A stretch of DNA of 64,000 nt from Cladorhizidae sp. MBARI D1340-BT2. Lineage: Eukaryota > Porifera > Demospongiae > Poecilosclerida > Cladorhizidae. Location: NCBI GenBank assembly GCA_028752905.1, contig JAQNBH010000007.1, positions 46,113,526-46,177,525 on the forward strand, written 5' to 3'. How positions within the stretch are numbered: the stretch's first letter is position 1; each line of letters opens with the position of its first letter. This document shows, one piece after another, positions 46,025 through 56,900 of the stretch. The position numbers and the translations under genes were made by a program. The notes under the pieces were generated by a model. It made no database searches. It had not been told where the DNA came from and saw nothing but the letters and a program-made list of their open reading frames with translations.

Positions 46025-46147
46025 TTATTAGGCGAGGGTTAGGGTGGGACACCGATTATCTCTAGTGAAAGAGCTCGTATGTGGCGAGGAGTGCACGTGC
46101 CGACCATGTTTAATAGTCCATATCCCACCCAACCTCGTCTAATCACT
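46025..46147. other. Imperfect inverted repeat, MITE-like
   Basis: ttattaggcgagggttaggg near 46025 pairs imperfectly with ccatatcccacccaacctcg and tctaatcac near 46118-46147. The enclosed DNA is about 65 bp. No coding capacity. Confidence 0.4.
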
Positions 46148-46420
46148 ATCATTATACTGGTGGACAACTCAATTACTTTACTTGCTTTGAGCTACGGCAT
46201 GGGCAAATATTATTCCAAGGTGTGGGATAAGTAGTATTCGATGTTGTGGGGTAAGTAGTATTCCTTGGTGCGGGGTAAGTAGTATTCCTTGGTGCGGTAG
46301 TATTCATGTTGGGGGTTAAGTAGTATTCCAGGGCATGGGGTAGGTAGTATTCTACGGCTGTAGGGTAAGTAGTGTTCCATAGCATGGGATAAGTAGCATT
46401 CCACAGAGTGGGATATTATT

Positions 46421-46697
46421 GTTGTTGTTATTATTGTTATTATTATTGTTATATTAAAAAATACATCTGATATAGGTGGCACGTCGTGGATATATAAATA
46501 GCAGGCTCACGCAAGCCTTAGTGCATCCGGACTAGTTGAAACTTCGAAATCTGAAGTTGATTATTGAGATGGGATTACAATAACAACAATAGTAATATTT
46601 AAATTTAATTTTTAATTTTTTATTTTTAAATTTACTTTTTTTTAATACATTTTTTAATACAATAATATGCCCAATAAAGAACTAGCTAGCTAATTAA
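46421..46697. other. AT-rich interval, nothing recognised
   Basis: Contains (ttattattg)-type sequence at 46420-46450 and A/T runs at 46590-46660. Confidence 0.6.
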
Positions 46698-46761
46698 GTA
46701 AGAAATAGTCATCACTAGTGTGCTGACTAGCGCCTAACACCGCTGCAGTGTTCCCACACTG
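46698..46761 (-). mobile_element. Short 3' tail of a non-LTR element, inverted
   Basis: 64 bp that match 48670-48733 in inverted orientation at 60 of 64 positions. On the minus strand it reads CGNTAAVLG-S then TSDDYF, the same reading as the end of the retroelement frame at 48256-48733. It is either an extremely 5'-truncated insertion or one of a pair of inverted ends. Confidence 0.7.
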
Positions 46762-46929
46762 GATTGGAGCAGAGGCAGCGGAATGGGGGGGCACTGGGGG
46801 CACGTGCCCCCACAATATTCTGTATGGGGGGGGGGGGGCAATGCCCCCACAAAATTTGTCCATGTGATACGGAGGGAGGATTGATTTTCTTTGCTTGAGT
46901 TCTGATGAAGCGGCAACGCGACATAATGA

Positions 46930-47638
46930 GTTACTTCGTCCCAGAAAAAAGATTTAGATTTTGGCAGTGACCTTAGTGAGGCAGATGCTGATAAAGCAGC
47001 TGCTGATGAAGCTGACATCGAGACATCATCTCAGTCAACTGAGTAAGTTTTATTTGTCTGCAACTATTTAATACACTTGAAATCGATAGCTAAACTACAG
47101 CTAGCTGAGTATCACTGTAAACCTTTTTTGTCTTTAAATAGGGTCAGGAAAGGCTTACCCTGCACAAGTGTGTGTTGTAGTGTGGTGGAAGAGGCAACTC
47201 CATATCAACCTTGTAATAAGGCAACAATAGCTTCTACTAGACAGAAAGTTGGACAGAAGTTCCGGTTTTTAAATCCCAGATGGTACAAAGACTTCAAATG
47301 GATTCATTTTTGTGCAACGAAAAGAAAAGTGTTCTGCCAACAAAGGCCTACTGACTATGACTAAAAAGTATGAAGATGCATTTATAATTGATGGATTCAG
47401 CAACTGGAAGAAAGCACGGGAAAGATTCGAGCGTCATCAAGTTAGTGAGTGCCATAAAGAGGTTGTACTTAAACTCAAATGTTTCCAGGCTCATAGTGTG
47501 ATCGATCAACTGGAATCGCAATCTGTGAAGACACAATCAGAGAATAGAATTCTATTGTTAAAACAGCTATCTAGTCTACAATTCTTGCTGCGACAAGGCC
47601 TGGCTATTTGTGGACATAAGGAGGCAGATCCACCATGA
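46930..47638 (+). pseudogene. hAT transposase N-terminal region (TTF/ZMYM-type)
   Basis: Possible exon 46935-47042 (acidic, DFGSDLSEADADKAAADEAD) ending at a gtaagt donor, then an acceptor tctttaaatag ending 47141. The next segment carries ATPYQPCNKA, then KFRFLNPRWYKDFKWIHFC, the start of the TTF-type zinc finger domain. A frameshift near 47315-47350 leads to FIIDGFSNWKKARERFERHQ, VSECHKEVV and RQGLAICGH, the remaining typical N-terminal motifs. After the TGA at 47636-47638 the reading decays; catalytic core and dimerisation region are absent. The frameshift and missing parts make it dead. Confidence 0.75.
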
Positions 47639-47965
47639 CCGAAGAGCGTAACATTTTATTGTTGATGCACATAAAGAGGAACAGATGTCCTGGATCTAAC
47701 AGAAATTGCTCGTTTGTTTGCGTCTGCTAACACAAAGCGGACGATTTTTTTGGGTAATATATACAATAATAATACTGAATCTTGGAATAACAGTGTTGCT
47801 AACCTTTACCTAAACTTGATTATTGGTTATTACATAATTTGTAGCATGTCTGCTCTCCAACTGCACACACACACACTCCCCCTGTAGCTAGTAATAGCAA
47901 TTTTATCCCTTTTGACCTCCCTCAGAAAATCCTGGCTACGCTCATGAGGAGGAGGGGGGGGGATG
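47639..47965. other. Interval without recognised feature
   Basis: Possible decayed continuation of the hAT relic up to about 47740, then AT-rich DNA, a short (ac)n run near 47867 and a G run near 47952. Confidence 0.5.
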
Positions 47966-47975
47966 ATTTAATACT

Positions 47976-48736
47976 GTGCCCCTCCTGAACTCGAGTGTGG
48001 ATCTAGCTTCACGGGTACGTATTCAGGCTGCAGCTAGGAAGGAGTCAGGGGCTTGGATCCATGCCCTTCCCATGTTATCCTTAGGCCTCCGAATGGATGA
48101 TGATGTGATTAGGGTGGCTACTGGTTTGCGTTTGGGTGTTCCTCTCTGTCATCCCCACAATTGTCTGCAGTGTGGATCCCAAGTGAATCAGTTTGGCACT
48201 CATGGTCTCAACTGTCGGAGAAGTCAAGGTCGTTTCTCGAGGCATGCAGCTGTAAATGACATTATTCATAGATCACTATATAGCTACCATAAATATTCCT
48301 TCTCACCTGGAGCCTTCAGGCATTTCTCGCTTGGATGGCAAGCGTCCTGATGGAGCTTCCATTGTCCCCTGGAAGAATGGCCGTATCCTTGTGTGGGATG
48401 CTACATGTGTGGACAACTTTGCTCCATCCTATGCAAACTTATTACATGAAGGTCCTGGGGCAGTGGCAAACAGAGCCGAGTCCCTGAAAAAGGAAAAATA
48501 CGGAAACATTGTTGATACACACTTCTTTGTCCCAATTGGGATAGAGACCACTGGAGTGTTTGGAGGCGAGGCATCTTTGTTCCTTCGGGAATTAGGTGGC
48601 CGTCTCAAAGCAAAGTGCGATGAACCACGTTCCCATCATTTTCTCCTCCAGAGAATTTCCATTGCAATTCAGCGTGGGAACACTGCAGCGGTGTTAGGCA
48701 CTAGTCAGTATACTAGTGATGACTATTTCTTACATT
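47976..48736 (+). pseudogene. Non-LTR retroelement C-terminal end (Cys/His finger plus DGKRPDG module)
   Basis: Frame one (47976-48350) reads AAARKESGAWIHALPMLSLG, GLRLGVPLC and then a Cys/His cluster CHPHNCLQCG...GTHGLNC..RHAAVNDIIHR. After a frame change near 48290, frame two (to about 48736) reads SGISRLDGKRPDGASIVPW, WDATCVDNFAPSY, VETTGVFG, FLRELGGRL and LLQRISIAIQRGNTAAVLGT. This series is common at the C-terminus of reverse transcriptase proteins of invertebrate non-LTR elements. The RPDG...VWDATC part may be a restriction-like (PD-D/E-XK type) endonuclease core; that is inference. RT is missing, so this is a 5'-truncated copy, with a TAA-rich tail after it. Confidence 0.7.
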
Positions 48737-48840
48737 ATAGTAGTAGTATAGTAGTAGTAATAATAATATAATAATAATATAATAATAATAAAATAATTAA
48801 AAAAATAAAATAAAATAATAATAATAAAATAATAATTATG
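48737..48840. repeat. TAA/TAG-rich microsatellite tail
   Basis: tagtagtagtatagtagtag grading into taataat repeats. It directly follows the non-LTR fragment and is probably its 3' tail. Confidence 0.8.
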
Positions 48841-48867
48841 GTGGTCGTGGCTTCTAGTTCAGTCTCT

Positions 48868-50535
48868 TCAGAGTATATATATAGCTCCCAAGCAGTCAGG
48901 CAAGTCCATTCCACAGTCTCGATTGAACCGCTCACACTTTGGTGGTAGGCTGATGTGCAATGCCTCCTTCACTAGCAGTTCCTTCTGTCTTCTGGCCTGG
49001 TCCAAGATGGCGACTTCCTCCCACAGAATAGGATGTCCATTATCCCATGCATGCTCAGCAATTGCAGACTTCTCTTTAGTACACTTTCTACAGGCATCTT
49101 GATGTTCTTTCACTTGGTCTCCAGTCTTCTGATGTTCTCCTCTATGTAGTATTGTCCACAGCTACAAGGGATGCGGTACACAATGCATGAGTGCATATTA
49201 GCTGGTAAAACATCCTTCACTCTGCTCATTTGTGTCCTTAGAGTTCTTCCCGATCTGAAGACGACTTTGATGTTGAACTTTCCTGCAGATCCTCCTGATG
49301 TCTTCACTCATGCCTGCTGCATGAGGAATCACTACCATAGGATTCTTCTTTTTATACCACTCGTGGCCTGTACTGGTGTACTCATCTTCCTGTCTGTGTT
49401 TAAATGTATCTGCAGACAAAAGGTTGATGAAGGCTTGTGGATAACCGTTCCCTATAAAGACCTTATTCAAATGATGTTCTTCCTTCCAAAGGTCCTCCTT
49501 CTCAGTCACTGCTCTTCTGGCTCTATCATCTTCACCACTCCTCTTCTGACATGGATGGGATGATGTGCTCCATAATCAAGGTACCAATTCAAGCTCCATG
49601 GTAAACTTTATGGATGGCCTGATGTTGTTCAGATGGTCCAACAACTCGTGCTCACTTTCCTTCTTCACAATGCATAAGGTATCATCCACATATCTCTTCC
49701 AAACCCTTGGCTTCAGTGGGGCAGTTGTGAGTGCCAATTCCTCAAAGAAAGGTTGGCCACCACTGCAGATACTGGTGATCCCATTGCTGCACCCTCTTTC
49801 TGCTTGGAGTATTTTTCTTGATACCTGAAGTAGGTGGATTTCAGGCACAACTCCAACAGTTCAGAAATCCTGTTAGCACATAGTGAACTCCTCTCACGCA
49901 AGCTCTCATCTTTTGTCAACATTTAAAAAATTACTTCCACAGCCTCATCTAATGGGAACACATTGGTAAAAAGAGAGGAAACATCAAAACTGACAAAATA
50001 CTCATCCTGTGCCAAACATTCACATTGAATACACTTGTTTGCCCAGAATCATTGACATATGACTTGTATTTGCAGCTAGAGGTGATATCAAATATGCTAT
50101 AAACTTGGAAAGATTATACGACGGTGCACGTATACAAGACACAATAGGCCTAAGGGGAACCTCAGGTTTATGTAGCTTAGGGAGCCCATAAATCAGTGGT
50201 AGTCTACTTCCAGTGGCCCTAATTCTATTGTATAATGCAGTTGTTATTTCTCCCATCTTCTCCATACTCTTTAACACAGGTTCACCTTGCTTTCCTGTGC
50301 CTTGGTAGGATCCTTCTTCAGTATTCCATGTTTTGATTTCCGGCATTCCCGTCAGCTTTGAAATGTACCTGTCCTTTGTCATAAGAACTGTTGTCTTCCC
50401 TTTGTCTGCTGGTAAGATTACGAGCTCTTCCATCTCCTCAGTTCTCCAAGCTTGTCCATTGGAAAGAAAAAAGGAGTTATGGGAAAAGGCATGGGAGAAG
50501 CACAGCAGCCCATGATGGAGCTTGCTTGGGCTCAA
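48868..50535 (-). pseudogene. Penelope-like element: reverse transcriptase plus GIY-YIG endonuclease
   Basis: Minus strand, broken into several frames but in correct order. 50535-50020: ILPADKGKTTVLMTKDRY, LPLIYGLPKLHKPEVPLRPI and SYNLSKFIAYLISPL (RT fingers). 49922-49713: QKEGAAMGSPVSAVVANL. 49848-49576: KRYVDDTLCIV, the catalytic YVDD, then SIKFTMELE. 49509-49198: linker with NGYPQAFI. 49307-48868: YRIPCSCGQYYIEENIRRLE, AIAEHAWDNGHPILWEE, KEALHISL and NRDCGMDLPDCL, a GIY-YIG-type domain (here YRIP...YYI; the usual Gly after YI is Glu). At least four frame changes and a Gly loss make it inactive. Such elements typically have terminal repeats; I found none flanking. Confidence 0.88.
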
Positions 50536-50673
50536 GTAAAGCTTCTACACTCCATGTTTCTTTAGCTTGAAAAAAATGGATGTTGAAGTTTCATTCTGAC
50601 ACTCTAGCTATGAACAGGTTTGCTAAACTGGAAATAATCATCACGTGAATGGCTCTGCCTAAAATTAATCACC

Positions 50674-50869
50674 ATGACACAGGCAGCCCGCGCGCGGTTT
50701 AAACTTCGCGGTTTAGTAGCTGAAGCGTTCAAAATGGATGGAAAGTCGTCAATTAAAAACTACTTTCCAGTGAAGAGAAGGCGAGGGGAACACCACAGTG
50801 ATGTAAAACCGGATCCTAAAAAGAAGAACGTGGGAGAAAGTGGAATATCACCTCTCATCTCTGTTAGAG
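50674..50869 (+). CDS. Candidate host first exon with PIP-box-like motif
   Basis: Plus frame from ATG 50674 (context accATGa) or, more likely, the second ATG at 50734 (aaaATGg), giving MDGKSSIKNYFPVKRRRGE and a basic/acidic tail. A possible donor (gag/gtaggg) is at 50870. SSIKNYF followed by basic residues resembles PCNA-interacting motifs at the very N-terminus of replication and repair proteins, but the usual Gln is Lys. Upstream DNA is CpG-rich (gcccgcgcgcggtttaaac, cttcgcgg), unlike the rest of the window, which would suit a promoter. If real, the 10.8-kb satellite sits in its first intron. No second exon is visible, so gene identity is unknown. Confidence 0.35.
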
Positions 50870-50929
50870 GTAGGGTTGAGAGCCCATCCACTCACTGGCA
50901 ACTGTAACAACAGATATCTGACTACACTC

Positions 50930-53900
50930 CATAGAAGTATATATGTCCATATCTAGGAGAGACTTACCCAAACATATTGCAAGTATATATGTCCATATCT
51001 AGGAGAGGCTCACCCAAACATATTGCAAGTATATATGTCCATATCTAGGAGAGGCTCACCCAAACATATTGCAAGTATATATGTCCATATCTAGGAGAGG
51101 CTCACCCAAACATATTGCAAGTATATATGTCCATATCTAGGAGAGGCTCACCCAAACATATTGCAAGTATATATGTCCATATCTAGGAGAGGCTCACCCA
51201 AACATATTGCAAGTATATATGTCCATATCTAGGAGAGGCTCACCCAAACATATTGCAAGTATATATGTCCATATCTAGGAGAGGCTCACCCAAACATATT
51301 GCAAGTATATATGTCCATATCTAGGAGAGGCTCACCCAAACATATTGCAAGTATATGTCCATATCTAGGAGAGGCTCACCCAAACATATTGCAAGTATAT
51401 ATGTCCATATCTAGGAGAGGCTCACCCAAACATATTGCAAGTATATATGTCCATATCTAGGAGAGACTCACCCAAACATATTGCAAGTATATATGTCCAT
51501 ATCTAGGAGAGGCTCACCCAAACATATTGCAAGTATATATGTCCATATCTAGGAGAGACTCACCCAAACATATTGCAAGTATATATGTCCATATCTAGGA
51601 GAGGCTCACCCAAACATATTGCAAGTATATATGTCCATATCTAGGAGAGGCTCACCCAAACATATTGCAAGTATATATGTCCATATCTAGGAGAGACTCA
51701 CCCAAACATATTGCAAGTATATATGTCCATATCTAGGAGAGGCTCACCCAAACATATTGCAAGTATATATGTCCATATCTAGGAGAGACTCACCCAAACA
51801 TATTGCAAGTATATAATATGTCCATATCTAGGAGAGGCTCACCCAAACATATTGCCAGTATATATGTCCATATCTAGGAGAGGCTCACCCAAACATATTG
51901 CAAGTATATATGTCCATATCTAGGAGAGGCTCACCCAAACATATTGCAAGTATATATGTCCATATCTAGGAGAGGCTCACCCAAACATATTGCAAGTATA
52001 TGTCCATATCTAGGAGAGGCTCACCCAAACATATTGCAAGTATATATGTCCATATCTAGGAGAGGCTCACCCAAACATATTGCAAGTATATATGTCCATA
52101 TCTAGGAGAGACTCACCCAAACATATTGCAAGTATATATGTCCATATCTAGGAGAGGCTCACCCAAACATATTGCAAGTATATATGTCCATATCTAGGAG
52201 AGACTCACCCAAACATATTGCAAGTATATATGTCCATATCTAGGAGAGGCTCACCCAAACATATTGCAAGTATATATGTCCATATCTAGGAGAGGCTCAC
52301 CCAAACATATTGCAAGTATATATGTCCATATCTAGGAGAGACTCACCCAAACATATTGCAAGTATATATGTCCATATCTAGGAGAGGCTCACCCAAACAT
52401 ATTGCAAGTATATATGTCCATATCTAGGAGAGACTCACCCAAACATATTGCAAGTATATAATATGTCCATATCTAGGAGAGGCTCACCCAAACATATTGC
52501 AAGTATATATGTCCATATCTAGGAGAGGCTCACCCAAACATATTGCAAGTATATATGTCCATATCTAGGAGAGACTCACCCAAACATATTGCAAGTATAT
52601 ATGTCCATATCTAGGAGAGGCTCACCCAAACATATTGCAAGTATATATGTCCATATCTAGGAGAGACTCACCCAAACATATTGCAAGTATATAATATGTC
52701 CATATCTAGGAGAGGCTCACCCAAACATATTGCAAGTATATATGTCCATATCTAGGAGAGACTTACCCAAACATATTGCAAGTATATATGTCCATATCTA
52801 GGAGAGGCTCACCTAAACATATTGCAAGTAAATATGTCCATATCTAGGAGAGGCTCACCCAAACATATTGCAAGTATATATGTCCATATCTAGGAGAGGC
52901 TCACCCAAACATATTGCAAGTATATATGTCCATATCTAGGAGAGGCTCACCCAAACATATTGCAAGTATATATGTCCATATCTAGGAGAGGCTCACCCAA
53001 ACATATTGCAAGTATATATGTCCATATCTAGGAGAGGCTCACCCAAACATATTGCAAGTATATATGTCCATATCTAGGAGAGGCTCACCCAAACATATTG
53101 CAAGTATATATGTCCATATCTAGGAGAGGCTCACCCAAACATATTGCAAGTATATATGTCCATATCTAGGAGAGACTCACCCAAACATATTGCAAGTATA
53201 TATGTCCATATCTAGGAGAGGCTCACCCAAACATATTGCAAGTATATATGTCCATATCTAGGAGAGACTCACCCAAACATATTGCAAGTATATATGTCCA
53301 TATCTAGGAGAGGCTCACCCAAACATATTGCAAGTATATATGTCCATATCTAGGAGAGGCTCACCCAAACATATTGCAAGTATATATGTCCATATCTAGG
53401 AGAGGCTCACCCAAACATATTGTAAGTATATATGTCCATATCTAGGAGAGGCTCACCCAAACATATTGCAAGTATATATGTCCATATCTAGGAGAGACTC
53501 ACCCAAACATATTGCAAGTATATATGTCCATATCTAGGAGAGGCTCACCCAAACATATTGCAAGTATATATGTCCATATCTAGGAGAGGCTCACCCAAAC
53601 ATATTGCAAGTATATATGTCCATATCTAGGAGAGACTCACCCAAACATATTGCAAGTATATATGTCCATATCTAGGAGAGGCTCACCCAAACATATTGCA
53701 AGTATATATGTCCATATCTAGGAGAGACTCACCCAAACATATTGCAAGTATATATGTCCATATCTAGGAGAGGCTCACCCAAACATATTGCAAGTATATA
53801 TGTCCATATCTAGGAGAGGCTCACCCAAACATATTGCAAGTATATATGTCCATATCTAGGAGAGACTCACCCAAACATATTGCAAGTATATATGTCCATA

Positions 53901-56900
53901 TCTAGGAGAGGCTCACCCAAACATATTGCAAGTATATATGTCCATATCTAGGAGAGACTCACCCAAACATATTGCAAGTATATAATATGTCCATATCTAG
54001 GAGAGGCTCACCCAAACATATTGCAAGTATATATGTCCATATCTAGGAGAGGCTCACCCAAACATATTGCAAGTATATATGTCCATATCTAGGAGAGACT
54101 CACCCAAACATATTGCAAGTATATATGTCCATATCTAGGAGAGGCTCACCCAAACATATTGCAAGTATATATGTCCATATCTAGGAGAGACTCACCCAAA
54201 CATATTGCAAGTATATAATATGTCCATATCTAGGAGAGGCTCACCCAAACATATTGCAAGTATATATGTCCATATCTAGGAGAGACTTACCCAAACATAT
54301 TGCAAGTATATATGTCCATATCTAGGAGAGGCTCACCTAAACATATTGCAAGTAAATATGTCCATATCTAGGAGAGGCTCACCCAAACATATTGCAAGTA
54401 TATATGTCCATATCTAGGAGAGGCTCACCCAAACATATTGCAAGTATATATGTCCATATCTAGGAGAGGCTCACCCAAACATATTGCAAGTATATATGTC
54501 CATATCTAGGAGAGGCTCACCCAAACATATTGCAAGTATATATGTCCATATCTAGGAGAGGCTCACCCAAACATATTGCAAGTATATATGTCCATATCTA
54601 GGAGAGGCTCACCCAAACATATTGCAAGTATATATGTCCATATCTAGGAGAGGCTCACCCAAACATATTGCAAGTATATATGTCCATATCTAGGAGAGAC
54701 TCACCCAAACATATTGCAAGTATATATGTCCATATCTAGGAGAGGCTCACCCAAACATATTGCAAGTATATATGTCCATATCTAGGAGAGACTCACCCAA
54801 ACATATTGCAAGTATATATGTCCATATCTAGGAGAGGCTCACCCAAACATATTGCAAGTATATATGTCCATATCTAGGAGAGGCTCACCCAAACATATTG
54901 CAAGTATATATGTCCATATCTAGGAGAGACTCACCCAAACATATTGCAAGTATATATGTCCATATCTAGGAGAGACTCACCCAAACATATTGCAAGTATA
55001 TAATATGTCCATATCTAGGAGAGGCTCACCCAAACATATTGCAAGTATATATGTCCATATCTAGGAGAGGCTCACCCAAACATATTGCAAGTATATATGT
55101 CCATATCTAGGAGAGACTCACCCAAACATATTGCAAGTATATATGTCCATATCTAGGAGAGGCTCACCCAAACATATTGCAAGTATATATGTCCATATCT
55201 AGGAGAGACTCACCCAAACATATTGCAAGTATATAATATGTCCATATCTAGGAGAGGCTCACCCAAACATATTGCAAGTATATATGTCCATATCTAGGAG
55301 AGACTTACCCAAACATATTGCAAGTATATATGTCCATATCTAGGAGAGGCTCACCTAAACATATTGCAAGTAAATATGTCCATATCTAGGAGAGGCTCAC
55401 CAAAACATATTGCAAGTATATACATGTATGTCCATATCTAGGAGAGGCTCACCCAAACTTATTGCAAGTATATATGTCCATATCTAGGAGAGACTCACCC
55501 AAACATATTGCAAGTATATATGTCCATATCTAGGAGAGGCTCACCCAAACATATTGCAAGTATATATGTCCATATCTAGGAGAGGCTCACCCAAACATAT
55601 TGCAAGTATATGTCCATATCTAGGAGAGGCGCACCCAAACATATTGCAAGTATATATGTCCATATCTAGGAGAGGCTCACCCAAACATATTGCAAGTATA
55701 TATGTCCATATCTAGGAGAGGCTCACCCAAACATATTGCAAGTATATATGTCCATATCTAGGAGAGACTCACCCAAACATATTGCAAGTATATATGTCCA
55801 TATCTAGGAGAGGCTCACCCAAACATATTGCAAGTATATATGTCCATATCTAGGAGAGACTCACCCAAACATATTGCAAGTATATATGTCCATATCTAGG
55901 AGAGGCTCACCCAAACATATTGCAAGTATATATGTCCATATCTAGGAGAGGCTCACCCAAACATATTGCAAGTATATATGTCCATATCTAGGAGAGACTC
56001 ACCCAAACATATTGCAAGTATATATGTCCATATCTAGGAGAGGCTCACCCAAACATATTGCAAGTATATATGTCCATATCTAGGAGAGACTCACCCAAAC
56101 ATATTGCAAGTATATAATATGTCCATATCTAGGAGAGGCTCACCCAAACATATTGCAAGTATATATGTCCATATCTAGGAGAGGCTCACCCAAACATATT
56201 GCAAGTATATATGTCCATATCTAGGAGAGACTCACCCAAACATATTGCAAGTATATATGTCCATATCTAGGAGAGGCTCACCCAAACATATTGCAAGTAT
56301 ATATGTCCATATCTAGGAGAGACTCACCCAAACATATTGCAAGTATATAATATGTCCATATCTAGGAGAGGCTCACCCAAACATATTGCAAGTATATATG
56401 TCCATATCTAGGAGAGACTTACCCAAACATATTGCAAGTATATATGTCCATATCTAGGAGAGGCTCACCTAAACATATTGCAAGTAAATATGTCCATATC
56501 TAGGAGAGGCTCACCCAAACATATTGCAAGTATATACATGTATGTCCATATCTAGGAGAGGCTCACCCAAACTTATTGCAAGTATATATGTCCATATCTA
56601 GGAGAGACTCACCCAAACATATTGCAAGTATATATGTCCATATCTAGGAGAGGCTCACCCAAACATATTGCAAGTATATATGTCCATATCTAGGAGAGGC
56701 TCACCCAAACATATTGCAAGTATATGTCCATATCTAGGAGAGGCTCACCCAAACATATTGCAAGTATATGTCCATATCTAGGAGAGGCTCACCCAAACAT
56801 ATTGCAAGTATATATGTCCATATCTAGGAGAGGCTCACCCAAACATATTGCAAGTATATATGTCCATATCTAGGAGAGGCTCACCCAAACATATTGCAAG

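Larger units (their letters stand above)
45706..46420. mobile_element. Foldback-like inverted-repeat cluster
   Basis: Left arm 45706-45850 contains repeats of about 22-26 bp resembling accccacaccatggaacatt acttactc. Right arm 46205-46420 contains the same motif inverted (ggggtaagtagtattcc) about eight times. Between them lie two further inverted repeats, 45854-45930 and about 46025-46147. Long terminal arms made of short subrepeats are characteristic of foldback elements, but no transposase or target duplication is seen. Confidence 0.45.

Noticed and set aside
47867..47960. Possible functional G-rich element (G run near 47952)
   Set aside because: A short homopolymer run next to a truncated retroelement; no pattern of spaced G tracts.
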